This document shows, in pieces, positions 22,700 to 34,712 of a stretch of DNA of 64,000 nucleotides (position 1 is its first letter; the number at the start of each line of letters is the position of its first letter). The translations under genes and the position numbers were made by a program. The DNA is from Gloeophyllum trabeum ATCC 11539 (Eukaryota > Basidiomycota > Agaricomycetes > Gloeophyllales > Gloeophyllaceae), in assembly GCF_000344685.1 (NCBI RefSeq), contig NW_006920426.1, positions 487,379 through 551,378 on the forward strand. The letters are read 5' to 3'. A model generated the notes under the pieces. It made no database searches. It was not told the origin of the DNA and saw only the letters and a program-made list of their open reading frames with translations.

Positions 22700-23822
22700 T
22701 AACCGCCCATTCTACGAGCCCCGGCTTGTGCTTCGTGTTTCCGGTGAGTGTGTTCCGTCGATGTCGGGTCGCGGACTGGTTTGACAGGATGACTTGGTGA
22801 CACCTACAGGATGAGTCGGGGCGTTCGTCGTGTTTTCTTGGCGGACCGGTTCGCTGCGTAGGGACTTCTGACGGTCATTGCATGGCCGCTAGGGGACTTT
22901 GGTACATTATTCTTTGCTGCTGTTGCTCGATGTCTGGATCTATCCTGCTGTAGCCACAAATTGTATGATTGCATCACCTTCCGTGATCTTATCGCGTCAG
23001 TGATGTGGACCGAGACACCACATCCGCAGAGGCATTCACTGCGCACATCTACCCTATGAGTAATGCCGCAGGCACTCTAGCTCGAAGACTTGCTCCTCCG
23101 CAGTCGCGTGAGCGTGATGGTTAGTGGATTCGCATAATCGAGAGAGATAATCAGACTGCGCAGGAGTGGCCTGCAGTGGTGTATTGGGGTGTGTTCGGAC
23201 GATCCGAAACGTCCGACGACGACACGTTCGTCCTCGTACGATTCCGCGAACGTTCAGGGTGACGTAGCCGTGCGCTTCCTGACTCAGGGCCAGTACTGCG
23301 GTAATTTCAGTGTTGTTGCATTGGTGTGGATATCACCTTTGTACACGATGCCTGTCAGACTGCCACGAAACTGACAAGAGATTCAAGAAAACATCGGCGG
23401 AACCAAACGCAGCCCAAGGTAAGATCTCCAGGCCCCGATCATCCTATCTTCTCGCAGGAAAGCGGTGCAGGGTCTGGACCTTCTGTCGAAGTCTAACTGC
23501 GTGCGAAAGCGAGTCAAGGCTCGACGCCACCGGCACCGGATCGCCAGCTTAGTGGCTTCCTCTAGCGCGATGCGTGCCTCGAGTGTGTATGGTGTCCACC
23601 CCTAACTGCAGTGGTTTAGCCTTCGTCTTGGCGACCCGTCCCCCGCGCTTTGTCAGCCCTGAACTGGCTCGCGCGGCAACATGTGCTGGTTCAAGGGAGT
23701 CATTCCTACTCACTGCGCGTCAAGCAGAAGTTATATGATAGCCTCTGCAGGACGCAGTGCTACCGATACCTTTCCCGCTTTGTCTTGGTGGTACTATTAT
23801 AGATACCTTTCCTCGAGTCTCA
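22700..23822. other. intergenic, no gene seen
   Basis: A 1.1-kb gap between the two-TM protein and arrestin-like gene 3, with short frames only. The last 200 bp should contain the arrestin 3 promoter. Confidence 0.5.
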
Positions 23823-25343
23823 ATGGAGTCAGCACTGGAGCCAGGCCCAACCCCGAGCCCGCCCTATCACTGTGTGGTGTTGCCGCCACCCGATTATGCC
23901 TCTTCGTCGGAGGCACCCAGCTATACGTCGCAGCCCTCCCCCTTTGAGGAGACGCTCGACTTTACCGCGCGGCCGAGGATACCCATTCCTACTGGCCAGC
24001 ACATTAGAAAGAAAGGCCGCATCACGCTGGTCCTCGATAACCAGGACGAGGGCGCGGCCGTGCCCACGTACCGACGCAACGCGCTCATCTCCGGCGAGGT
24101 ACGCCTCGAGAGCCGGGAGGACACTCAGGTCGTCTCCGTTTCTGCCAAGGCGAGTCGCGTCGCATTTACACTTGCACGGACCCTGGACTGACGGCGAGAA
24201 TACTCCAGCTGGAGGGCAAGCTCAGCATGACGGTGTCCGAGGGCTTCAGCGAAACCCGGAACCTCCTCTCAGAAAGCCTGACAATATGGGATGGCGACGG
24301 CGAGTGCCCGTACCGCTTCCCGTTTGACCTCCCAATACCTGCGTCGTGTCGGATGGGCGATGCCCACCCTCCCTCGCCACCGAGTTATCAGATGGAGTTC
24401 CCCGGCGTGCCCGGGCTGTTTGTGAAGGTCGAGTATACCCTGGTAATTGCTGTCACGGAGCGGACGCTTGGGATATTCAAGCGTACGAAATGGTACGTGT
24501 ATGACTAGTTTTGCTCTCATGTCTTTGGCTCATGTTATGCTGTCAATGTAGCACCGAACTCTGTCTGCCTCTGAATTACTACCCGCGGTCACGACCCCAC
24601 CGGCCAATACTATCGCCCTCGCTCTCCTTCCGGCACACCATGAAAGTGGCGCCGGAGGAGTGGTTCCAGGTCACGTCCACGATGCCTGCGCGCACGGGCT
24701 CGGGCGTCGAGCCTCTCGATTGCCACGTAAGTCCTGCACACCTATCGTCTGCCGCCCATTTTCTCACGGACAACAGTTGTTCATCCCGGCCGTGCAGATA
24801 TACGGGATCAGCGACACGATCCCGTTCTACGTGCAGCTGCGCGGGCCAGCCGCCTCGCTGCTCGCCTTCCTCCCCACGAGTCCCGCCTGTTCTCCTTCTC
24901 CCCGGTCCTCGTCCTCGCTCCCAATCAACCTACCGCCCCTCCCCTCCTTCTTCCCGCCCTCCTCCCGGTTTAAAGGGAAAGCCAGGTCCACCTCGACGCA
25001 GCCGACGATCCGCGTGTTCCTGTACCGCCAAGTGGCCGCGACGATCCGCGGGCAGAAGACGTGGCGGCCGACGGTGCTCGGCGAGGGCAAGCTGCGCTTC
25101 GTGCCGAGCGCGGAGGGCGGGAGCCTGGACTGGGAGGGCGAGGTGCGCTGCCGCGCGGACGTCGCCGTGGGCGGGTTCCGCGTCGGCCCGCTGGTGGTGA
25201 AGGATTTCATTGTGCTGTCGCTCGTGCCCCCGGACCCGGAGACGAGCGGGCTCGTGGAGCACCAGCATGCGCACCCCATAAGACTTGTGACGGATTCGTA
25301 TGCGGAGTTGCTGGGCCCGCCACCCGAGGCGATGGTCGATTGA
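23823..25343 (+). CDS. arrestin-like protein 3
   Basis: Four exons: 23823-24149, 24209-24492, 24552-24726 and 24777-25343; 450 aa. It is homologous to the two arrestin-like genes at 1108-5742: GRITLVLDNQDEGAAVPTY, PPSYQMEFPGVPGLFVKVEY, TIPFYVQLRGPA and DFIVLSLVPPDP all have counterparts there. Intron 1 uses a GC donor (AAG|gcgagt) at the same position where the other two use GT; reading through it hits a stop. Introns 2 and 3 match the paralogues in phase, and the final intron of the other copies is absent. Two PPxY-type sequences occur: PPDY at 22-25 in the flexible N-terminus and PPSY at 166-169 inside the fold. The N-terminal one is the better candidate for binding a NEDD4/Rsp5-type ligase. 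Function in transporter turnover is inferred. Confidence 0.76.
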
Positions 25344-26050
25344 TATGATTTGGCTCGTTAGTATGGGATCCCCCTGGTCCTCCGAGTCGTGGGCAAGAAA
25401 ATGTATATATACGAATCGAGGAGGAAGCTGAGCGGTGTAGTTGCTACCATCATTGTATCATTAGCGCATACATGATTCCATGCTATCATCTGTCCCCATC
25501 GGACTCGTCCTGATACACTCGAGTTGAATCGCCGGTCAAATTACGGAAAAACCGCAATATAAAAATACGTTGATCATAAAACCTTGAGTCACGATCTGCA
25601 AGACTACAGCTATCATGGAGGTCGCGAAACGACGAACGTTCCAAATGTGCATGTGCGAACTACTTACATTTGCTCGTCGGATCGGCGCAAATGAGACGTG
25701 CGATATTAATATCGATATTCCAATGTCAGCACAGTGCTAGCGAGCATACATAGGCAGACAGTGATTTTCTTCAACGCGTCCATATTTGTGGATCCAGGGT
25801 CCAGGGACTTCGCTGCTCTCGTTGAACTGCAGTGAACCTGCAGCAGCCTGAGCCACAAACGGAACCGCCACAACGCGCCAGGCACGAAGCCAACTCTAAC
25901 GCACGTGGCCGCGATCAGCCCAATCGCCCAAAATAGCTCCGTAAAATGAAACCGACCTCCTCGGACTCACGGTCGGAAACGTCCACGATCCTTGCATAAA
26001 AAGCCAGGCAGTTGCATTATTCAACACTTGCAGACAGTCTTCCCCGCACT
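25344..26050. other. intergenic, promoter of AMP deaminase
   Basis: A 707-bp gap with no exon. A TATA-like CATAAAAAG lies at 25995-26003, about 48 bp before the AMP deaminase ATG. Confidence 0.5.
25995..26003 (+). promoter_or_regulatory. TATA-like element before AMP deaminase
   Basis: CATAAAAAG stands 48 bp upstream of the start codon at 26051 and is followed by a short leader. Assignment rests on position and base composition only. Confidence 0.4.
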
Positions 26051-29000
26051 ATGACGAGCGGTGACGAAAAGCCGAAGGCGGAAGCATCGACGCCGTCGCC
26101 CGCGTCGTCCGTGGACGGGCAGACGCTCTCGCCGGGACTGAGGATTCCTGAAAACAGAGACGGGTTCTTCGGGTATACGGAGGAGAAAAGCTTCCAGCAC
26201 GTATGCGTACCCTTCTTCATTCCCGGCCATGTTACTCACAGACGGAGTGGGTTTCGATACGGATTTCCAGATAGAGGAGAAGCTGTGGGCGCATAGACGG
26301 GGGTCAGAGGCCTCGTCGAGCAAGCCCATCTCGGTGTATGGCGGCTCGCCGCGGTTGACCGCTGGTGACCATCCGGACCTGGCGAACTCGATCAGCGGGA
26401 GCTTCAAGCTCCCGTCGGTGTTCCAGCCTACGGTGGGCCCGGGTGACGCGACTCTGCGCGAGTCGCCGTTCGAGGCCTCGGAGGAGGAGGGAGAACATAA
26501 TGCGAAGCAGAATGGACACGCAAAGCCGGACGCGCGGGTGGCAGGTGTGCAGCCCTCTCACTTTCCACCCTGTTCCCCCATTTCACACCGCGCAGATTTC
26601 CTGCATCCCGAGACCGCCATCACGCTCGAACTCTCCAAGGTCTTCACTGCCTTCCAAAAGTGCCTGGAGCTGCGCGATAAATACATGCGCATCTCGAAGC
26701 AGCGTCTGGGCGACGACCCGCGCGACCACGACGGCGTCTTCAACGGGCTCCCGGACGACCTCGCGGACGTGTCCGGCGCGCGCCCCGAGGCGAGGCGCGA
26801 GGACGTCGAGACGCGCACGCGCACGCTGGAGAGCCCGCACGAGCATTGGCGCATATACCCCAAGCCGCCGCCGCCACATTGGCACTGGAAGGACCAGAAG
26901 CAGGTGATCCCGGCGGGCGGGCATGTGGACGAGGAGTTTGAGTTCGAGGAGTGTTTCATCCCTGGGGAGCATGAGTGGGATTACGAGCTCGATGAGAAGG
27001 GGGTGTATCAGGTATATGAGAACGTCGCTGGTGTGTTTCTCTCTATCTGTTTGCGCACTTGAAGGTGAGTTAGATGGACTGAACCGTGCAGCAGCGGAGG
27101 ATAGGAAGTCGAAATTCCACATCCCGGACATTCGGGAGTATTTCATGGATTTGGACTACGTTCTTGGAGTGATAGCGGACGGACCTGCAAAAAGCTTCGC
27201 ATTTAAGCGGCTGAAATATCTCGCGAGTAAGTTCACGATGTACCAACTATTAAATGAAACACAGGAACTGGCGGATATGAAGGTGAGATCGCTTTTATTT
27301 TCAGACGGCCTCGCTTCAGCTCATAAATGTGATCCATCGTCTTAATAGCATGTACCTCATCGGTGGGTCAGCTCGACTTTGGCCACGATACTCTTAGTCA
27401 ACCGTGCGATAGCGATTTCTACAATGTTCGCAAGGTTGATACCCACGTCCACCACTCGAGTAGCATGAACCAGAAACATCTCCTTCGTTTCATCAAATCG
27501 AAGATGAAGCGTTCGCCAAATGTGAGTATCGTCTGTCCTTTCCAAGGCTGACTGCCTGTTTGACATTCAGTCTTGCTGTCCTGCAGGACGTAGTCATATT
27601 CCGCGACGGCAAAGAGCTCACGCTCGCCGAAGTCTTCGCCTCGCTCAACCTCACTGCGTACGACCTGTCCATCGATACGCTCGACATGCACGCGCACCAG
27701 GACTCATTTCACCGCTTCGACAAGTTCAATCTGAAGTACAACCCGATTGGGGAGAGCAGGCTCCGTGAGATCTTTTTGAAGACGGATAATTACATACAGG
27801 GGAGATATCTTGCTGAGCTGACGAAAGGTGAGTGTGCATATTCGTGGGCGGCGATGGAGGTGCTGATTGGGTGTGTAGAGGTCATGACGGATTTGGAGCA
27901 GAGTAAATATCAGGTACGTGGAGAGCAAGGTATCTAATCGCATCGCATCTAATAGCGCTGATTAATGCGACAGAACTGTGAATGGCGCATCAGTATATAC
28001 GGTCGGTCAGCCGACGAATGGGACAAATTGGCAAAATGGATCGTCAACCACAAGCTGTTCTCCCACAACGTTCGCTGGCTCATTCAGGTACCCCGGTTGT
28101 ACGACGTGTACAAAGCGAACGGGTCCATAGAGAAGTTCGAAGATATTGTCGTCAGTGAGCATGCTTGAGTTTCTTTCTTCCCCGTATCGGCGGTTTGCTG
28201 ACCAGAAGCAGACGTCTTCAAGCCTCTGTTCGAGGTGACCAAAGATCCGAGGAAGCACCCCGAGCTGCACGTGTTCCTACAGAGAGTCATCGGCTTCGAT
28301 ACTGTGGATGATGAGTCCAAAGTGGAGAGGAGGATACATAAAAAGTTCCCCTATCCCCGTGTATGGAACTTGGAGACGTCGCCGCCATATTCGTATTGGT
28401 ACGACTGCAATGAAGCTGGGCCTATTCGACTACTTACTTTCGTGGATGATAGGCTATACTATATGTTCGCGAATATGGCAAGCCTAAACAATTGGCGACA
28501 AGCGCGCGGGTTCAGTCAGTCCATTCCACCTCATATTCGGTTTAATCCTGTTTAGCCTTTGTCTATCTCAGACACCTTCGTATTCCGCCCTCATTGCGGT
28601 GAAGCCGGCGACACGGACCACCTCACCTCCGCTTTCCTCTCCTCACACTCGATCTCGCATGGTATCCTCCTACGCAAGGTGCCTGCACTGCAATACCTGT
28701 TCTATCTGAAGCAGATCGGGATGGCGATGAGCCCGCTGAGCAATAACGCGCTGTTCCTGACATACGAACGGAACCCATTGCCGGACTTCTTCAAGGTGGG
28801 GTTGAACGTGAGCCTGAGCACGGACGATCCGCTGCAGTTCCATTTCACAAAGGTAAGTGGTATATAGGATTTATGGGAGCCCTGTGATGAATAATTGCTT
28901 ATGGGATTTGTCTCTCAGGAACCGCTTTTGGAGGAGTATAGTGTTGCAGCACACGTTCGTGGTCTTTACTTTGCGTGGAGCAGTAGCACCGGGCACTAAC

Positions 29001-29309
29001 GGACTCTGCGCGCGTGTAGATTTACAAGCTACCCCAGAGTTCTCTGGCTGAACTAGCGCGAAACTCGGTGAAGCAAAGCGGGTTCGAGATGGAGATCAAG
29101 CGCCATTGGCTGGGCCAGGAATGGTACTTGCCGGGAGCAGCAGGGAACGACATCCATAAGGTATGTTTTCCTTTGCTTGGGTTCGTGCGATGTGGTGTAG
29201 TCGATGATATGCCTGGATATAGACGAATGTACCGGATATTCGGTTGGCGTATAGGCACCAGACCTTGCTGGAGGAGCTGGCGATGGTCCGGAACGCGAAG
29301 AAAGAGTGA
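26051..29309 (+). CDS. AMD1: AMP deaminase
   Basis: Fifteen exons: 26051-26200, 26271-26544, 26596-27030, 27092-27282, 27349-27362, 27413-27521, 27587-27827, 27879-27913, 27974-28154, 28212-28398, 28453-28514, 28572-28852, 28919-28954, 29020-29160 and 29223-29309; 807 aa. It hydrolyses AMP to IMP plus ammonia in purine-nucleotide balance. The metal site [18 protein letters not shown] (HxH at about 366-368), [30 protein letters not shown] and [14 protein letters not shown] (Asp pair about 711-712) are all intact. The N-terminal 100 residues are low-complexity and probably regulatory. Exon 5 is a 14-nt micro-exon and exon 8 is 35 nt; both are needed to keep the conserved protein in frame. Intron 2 (51 nt) is in frame and stop-free, so retention would only insert 17 residues. 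The exon 1-2 junction is the least certain. Confidence 0.93.
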
Positions 29310-29846
29310 ATGCTGGCCTCGAGCGGGGGACATGTCGTTGTGGACATGATATACATGCCATGCTGAGTTCTTAGAGTCTGTGGACGTGGTGCTGAAGATA
29401 TGTCCGCGTTCCGCAGTGTTTTGAACGTACCGATAGGGTCTTGTCAGATGGACGCTGTCACTATGAGTACATCTCGGATCGCTACAAGTTAACTCCTTGT
29501 AGGATCGGTATCGCCGTGCGGGTATTTGCTCGCACCCGTACGTGACACGAGAGCTAGGGGATATGTGCCGGTCGATTCCTCGATGTTGTATTGGGCGTCT
29601 TCTGCTCAGTCTTTCATGCAGTGCCAATGTTGGACATAGAGGTCGACTGTGTTGTTCGAAAGCTTCCTATTGGCTCCAGTCAAGCAAACGATTCGTTGCC
29701 ATGTTATTCACGCGCTTGCCTTTTGACTGCGGGAAGAGGCATTTGCTCGCAGTGGCTTGGATGGTTGTCGCGGCCGGTAAGCGTCTTAGGTACTCACAAC
29801 TGACGTGGTGGGGTCACAGTTGTAAGTGCGTAGAGCACTCACTAAG

Positions 29847-30020
29847 AAGTGTCTGCCATTACGGATGGGTGTCCTTAGCCACTACCGAGCAGTGTCCAAG
29901 ACACTTGCTGTACGTGCCTTGGGTACTACGAACAAGTGCCTTTGTCACTTACTGAGGAATTCCTCCACCACTACGGACAGGTGTCTTTGCCACTTCGGAT
30001 GGCTGTCTTTGGGACTGCAG
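29847..30020 (+). repeat. degenerate tandem repeat around GTGTCYTTRGCCACTACGGA
   Basis: Several imperfect copies of a unit of about 22-24 bp, each starting GTGTC or GTGCC and continuing with a CACT/ACGGA-like tail, follow one another (for example near 29849, 29869, 29892, 29935, 29980 and 30003). Spacing is irregular, so the array has diverged. Confidence 0.5.
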
Positions 30021-30374
30021 TCGTAACTATATATCCTTTGATCTTCACCGCCTCTTCGATACACCCACTGTCCCGGCGGCCACCAATGAGATACTAAGCC
30101 TTAAAATAAGTCGCGCAGCAGGGGAAGCATGCTGAAAATAGTGCAAGCGATTCAGACGCCGGTAAGATATTCTTCAATTCTTGGCTCAGTTTGTACAACG
30201 TCGTCCCTCTCGCCGTTATGAAGGATTGCAGCCTATAGACGATACACATCCATATGCTCGATTGTCTCATCGAAAGATGACCTTGATGCTTGGGTGCGGG
30301 CAACGTGGTCTTGTATCACTTCGGTTCGACCAAAGGCACCGATCAATCCTCTGGGCGTACTTCCTGCGCAGCCA

Positions 30375-30380
30375 TATAAA
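30375..30380 (+). promoter_or_regulatory. TATA box candidate of the aspartic protease gene
   Basis: A TATAAA lies 180 bp upstream of the ATG and is followed by long CT-rich tracts, the usual layout of a highly expressed basidiomycete promoter. No other candidate is as good in this gap. Confidence 0.45.
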
Positions 30381-30559
30381 CGGGACGCCAGGCTATTCTT
30401 AAGCCTTGACGCTCTTGAGGGGCCCGCCACGACTCTGCTCACGATCTCTTGTCTCTCGTTTCCTTCGTTTCTTTTCCTTCGTTTCTCTCAGCTTGCCTGA
30501 TAGCTTGGAACGACGCGCCGGGCGCTACCATTCACGACAGGGTCGGATTTTGACACAGA

Positions 30560-32692
30560 ATGTTTTCCCTTCCTCTCTCATTATCTCTCGTGGTCCTGCT
30601 CGCCCTGGATACCGCGCAGTTCGGCCTGGCCTTACCTCGTAAATGGGAGCAGAGACAGCTTGCAACCGAAACGGAGGCACAACAGAAGCGGTGGGGGGAT
30701 GTACCCATCATGAGACAGCGGAAAGCCAGACGCGACGTGGAGAAACGCAGTGCATGGGGGAACGCGGTCGGCCTGGGCGACTCGGAGGACCTGTTCTACA
30801 GCGTCGCGCTGATGCTCGGTAACACGACCACCGCGTTCAACCTTGACACCGGCTCCAGCGACCTCTGGGTCGTGTCCTCGGCGTGCCAGACGGGCGGGTG
30901 CGAAAAGTCCACCTGGCCGCAGTACCCGCTATCCACCTTCGAAGACACGGGCGCAGATGTGCTGATGCAGTACGGGGACTCGACCACGGGCACCTCGGCC
31001 TCCGGTCCCGTCGGGCGGGACACGGTCACGCTGGCGGGATTGTCCATACAGAGTCAGCCGTTCGCGGCGGTGAACAAGACGGACAGCAGTGTGGTCGTAG
31101 ACAATGACGCAGCGGGTATCTTTGGACTCGGATTCCCTAGCGAGAGGTGAGTGACGGTAGCTAGCCGATTATTCTACGTACGATGAAGCGCTTGTGTCCG
31201 TGCAGTCAAGTCCAGGCTGCTGTGGTCAATCAACAGGTGAGCCGTCAACGAGTTTATAGATATACTACATAGATTAGACGCGCTGCAGTTCAACACACCA
31301 AAGACAACCGATGAATTCGTCTCGACGACGTCCCAGAACGGACCGCTGCTGTCCCGCCTGGCCATGACCGGCCAACTCGCGCAGCCGATGTTCACCGTAG
31401 GTCTAAAGACTCATCGCACGCGTCTCCCATATCTTACCGTCACCTACTATTAGATCACGCTCCAGCGAGACACCATCGATGTCGGCGGTAATCCCGGCGT
31501 CCTGACGATCGGCAAGCTTCCGGACGGAGTGGATAACTCGTCCCTGACTTGGGTTCCCGTAAAGTTGTACTCGCCTGCAGACGGCGGATTGAATCCGCCC
31601 ACGTTTGCCCCCAATGAGGTGCGTGCGGTCCCGGTTGCTTATTTTGGTTGTTTTTGACAGTGTGTTCGCCAGATCTATCCCCTGTAAGTCCTTCTCACTC
31701 GGAAGCTTCCGCCCTGCTGATTCGCGGTGAAGCCGCTGGGAGGTAGAGCTCGACGCTGTCTACCTCGACGGTCAGAAACTCGCTGACTCGGCCATCAAAC
31801 CGAGCGGCGTGCAGTCCACGACCGTCTCCGCTCTAATCGACACTGTACGCCCCCCTCCCTCCTGCACTCACTACCTTAACCTCACCTTACCTCCCCTAGG
31901 GTAACTCGATCCTCCGCGGGCCCGAAGACGTCGTCAACACGATCTTCTCGACCGTGTCGCCGACGTACAACCCCGCCAGCGCGAACTCGGTCCCAGCGTT
32001 CCCCTGCGGGACGCCGCACACGCTCGCGTTCCAGATCGGCGGGAAGATGTTCCCCGTCGACCCGCGCGACTTTGTCGTGCAGCAGAAGGCCGGAGATGCG
32101 AGTAACTGCTACGCCGGGAACCTCGTCTCGACGGACCCGCCGTCCGTCGGCGGGCTGTTCAGCTGGAGCTTGGGCGACCCATTCTTCAAGTCGTGAGTGA
32201 TCGCGGTTATCTGGTCTGTTGATCCCTCAGAGATTAATTGACGTGCGGGTGCAGGAACCTCATCGCGTTTTATTATGGCAACCTTACCCACCCGTCGCAA
32301 GATCCCCCACGGATTGGGTTCATGTCGACCGTCCCGAGCGACGCGAGCACGCAGTTACAGCAGGTGGTCTCTTCGGCTCAAAACAACGGTGGCAAGTTTG
32401 CCTGTACGTACTCTTTTCCTTTCGCCTGATTCCCCCCCTCTCCCCGTGCTGACGATCAATTCCCAAAGCTACGTCCGACAACGCGCTGGCGGCGACCGCC
32501 AACGTGGCGTCGACGACGTACTCCATGTCGGCTTCAGCTACCCCCGCATCAACCACGGGCGGCGCACAGGCGTCCCAGACGGAGAGCAGCAAGAAGAAGA
32601 GTGCCGCCAAGGCGAACTTCGGCTGCGCGGACAGTGTCGGCGTCGCGGTGACCGCTCTGGCATCTATCTCTTTGCTACTACAACTCATTTGA
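30560..32692 (+). CDS. secreted, probably GPI-anchored aspartic protease (pepsin family A1)
   Basis: Nine exons: 30560-31146, 31206-31236, 31289-31396, 31454-31618, 31673-31683, 31733-31844, 31900-32192, 32255-32403 and 32469-32692; 559 aa. The N-terminus is a signal peptide (hydrophobic SLPLSLSLVVLLALDTA). A propeptide follows, with a dibasic site at KR 62-63. Both catalytic aspartates are present: DTGSSDLWVVS (Asp96) and LIDTGNSIL (Asp337). After the catalytic domain comes a Ser/Thr/Ala-rich linker, then a hydrophobic C-terminus (about VGVAVTALASISLLLQLI), which fits a GPI attachment signal and surface retention. Exon 5 is an 11-nt micro-exon that supplies IYPL across the junction. Expected location is the cell wall or plasma-membrane outer face; the substrates are unknown. 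Confidence 0.9.
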
Positions 32693-32895
32693 GGGTGATG
32701 GACGGCTATGGAAGGACTTCTCTATTCCGGGACATATCGTACTTGTTTCGTTTCTTCTATCTATATGGTCTATTTGTAATAGGGCATATACTCTATGATG
32801 AGCATAGTCGCGTCGGTCAGTCCTTGGTCATTGATGCGATCGACACTTCTCTAGATGTCTCGGAGAAATAAAGGAGAAACAGAAAAGGAGTGTCC

Positions 32896-34712
32896 TTATA
32901 GGTCGAGCGTAGATCGAAGCACTTCTACGACGGTTCTCAGAAACGCATCGATCGTGGTTCGGTCGTAGTAGTGATCATTGTAATTGACCTGTATGTTGTA
33001 CTTGCCATTGAACGTCCAAGCACGAGTGAAGCTGGTTTGGGTGAGTACGCGTGCGAAATCTTTCGTAAAGAGGAGCTTACTATTGTGGCTCGGTTATACG
33101 GCCGGAAGCACTCACGTCCAGCACTTCGAGAGCGCTTCCGTGGAATCGCGAGATGACCGAGTCAACTATACCCAAGTTGGAGGTGAAAGCGTTGCAGAGG
33201 CCAATGCTAGGTGAGCAGAGATTAGCGCATATGATAGCCGTGGTAGCTTTAGGCCACAACGAACCCCTTCTGTGCCGCTACCCCTGACCAAGTCGCAGCG
33301 CCTTCAGCAGTAGTATTGACAACGTCAACGAGAGCACCACTATCCCTCCAGAACCTAGCGAAGGCGTTGAGTGTCTCCTTACAGGCCCGTTGAAGGCTTG
33401 GGGCTTACTTCATGTCCGCTGTGATTTTCCTCATCATCTGAAGCAATGCAGAGTTCCGGTCCGAGCCAGCGGCCATTTCTAGAGGACAACTGACGGAAGC
33501 ATCGCTAGGAGACATCAATATCTATAGATCAAGTACGCTCAGCAGTGCTTGGGGCGCACCATAGACAAAGACCGCTGTAAGTATTGCTCCATTTAGCACT
33601 CAGTAGGTCCCTCGAATCCACGGCGAGCAACGAGACACAATGGGACGATGAATAATCCTCATCTCTGGGCGGTGCCAACATGACAGTAGCGAGCCAGAGT
33701 GAGGCTTGTAAAACCGTGTTATTCGTTACCCCAAGGGACTTATGCTTCCGGAATAACCTGGCGCTTTCCTCTTGAGAGAAGGAGTAAAGGACCCGACGAG
33801 TGACACCTTCACCACTGGGTGACCTAGTCTTCGGAGGTAATATGTGATTCATCTGCAGTTAGGAAGCTGAGATCGTGTTGCATCACCTTATAATTGGATA
33901 AGGCGACGCACCTTGCTGGTGTCCTGGCGCCATTTACGGAGGCAGCGGTCTACACTCTCGTCACTGATGGCGCTCACTTCCTTCACAAGTTCGAGAGGAG
34001 GTGGAAGAAGGTCCAGATAGTCCACCGTACCTGGATTCCAGCGAGGACGTGAACCTTCGTCCGCACCCTCCGACATGACCTTCAGTATGCTCTGCAGGAT
34101 CATCATGGCTCCGCGCGCGTCCATAATACAATGCGGACTCGCAATTGCGATAGTGTAGGTAGGCGCCTCGCCCGCACCGTCTAAAGGTGCGTAGAAGATG
34201 TGTGGAGCGGCCAGGCGTGCGGCCTCTCGAGTAAGAACGGTCTCCAAGAATACGTCGACGCTGTATTCAGAAACGCTATCGAATCTCTTTAGTCTCGCGG
34301 CAATTATGGCATCGGCTTCGTCCCAGCTACTTGGAATCTTGCAGGCGATTTGCCCGCCATTGGAGACGGGCTCGGCACTTGACAGCAGTAAGGGATACAT
34401 GCCCACCGTAGCTGTAGAGGATGAGCATATCAGCGACTATGCTGGCATTCTACCCGACTTACATGTTAAGGCATATCTGAGCCTATCTTCGAACTCCTTG
34501 GGATCGGCTAAGCGGTTGTCAGTTACCTTGACGGTCGCTTGCACCGTAAAATTTGTTAGGCCGCGTTGGTTTCTCGCCGCAGCATAGAAGAATTTTTCTT
34601 TCCCCCATATCGGTCTAGGAACGGGTCAGTGAGTCTACTAGGGCAGCCAAATGTCCATATGTTACCTTGAGAAAACAGGGCCCTGATTCCGCACGACAAG
34701 CTCCCAGTTCAT
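32896..34712 (-). CDS. CAT/BAHD-like CoA-dependent acyltransferase, possibly damaged
   Basis: Eight exons are proposed on the minus strand: 34712-34666, 34614-34463, 34411-33912, 33852-33560, 33504-33409, 33377 to about 33290, 33206-33081 and 33031-32896. The fold is suggested by the active-site motif HCIMDARG (HxxxD type) in exon 3 and by the typical C-terminal WTFNGKYNIQVNYNDHYYD. SIGLCNAFTSNLGIVDSVIS precedes it. Such enzymes transfer acyl groups from CoA to alcohols or amines; no substrate can be named. The junction between exons 6 and 7 cannot be closed with GT-AG or GC-AG borders without a one-base frame conflict, so either a border is misread or the gene carries a frameshift. The start may also lie further upstream. 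Confidence 0.55.

Larger units (their letters stand above)
29310..30559. other. intergenic with degenerate tandem repeat, promoter of aspartic protease
   Basis: A 1.25-kb gap. 29847-30020 holds a degenerate repeat (separ entry). A TATAAA at 30375-30380 and pyrimidine-rich runs at about 30440-30495 precede the protease ATG at 30560. Confidence 0.5.

Noticed and set aside
29847..30020. CRISPR-like array
   Set aside because: The repeats are degenerate, irregularly spaced and lie in a eukaryotic promoter region. There are no spacers of constant length.
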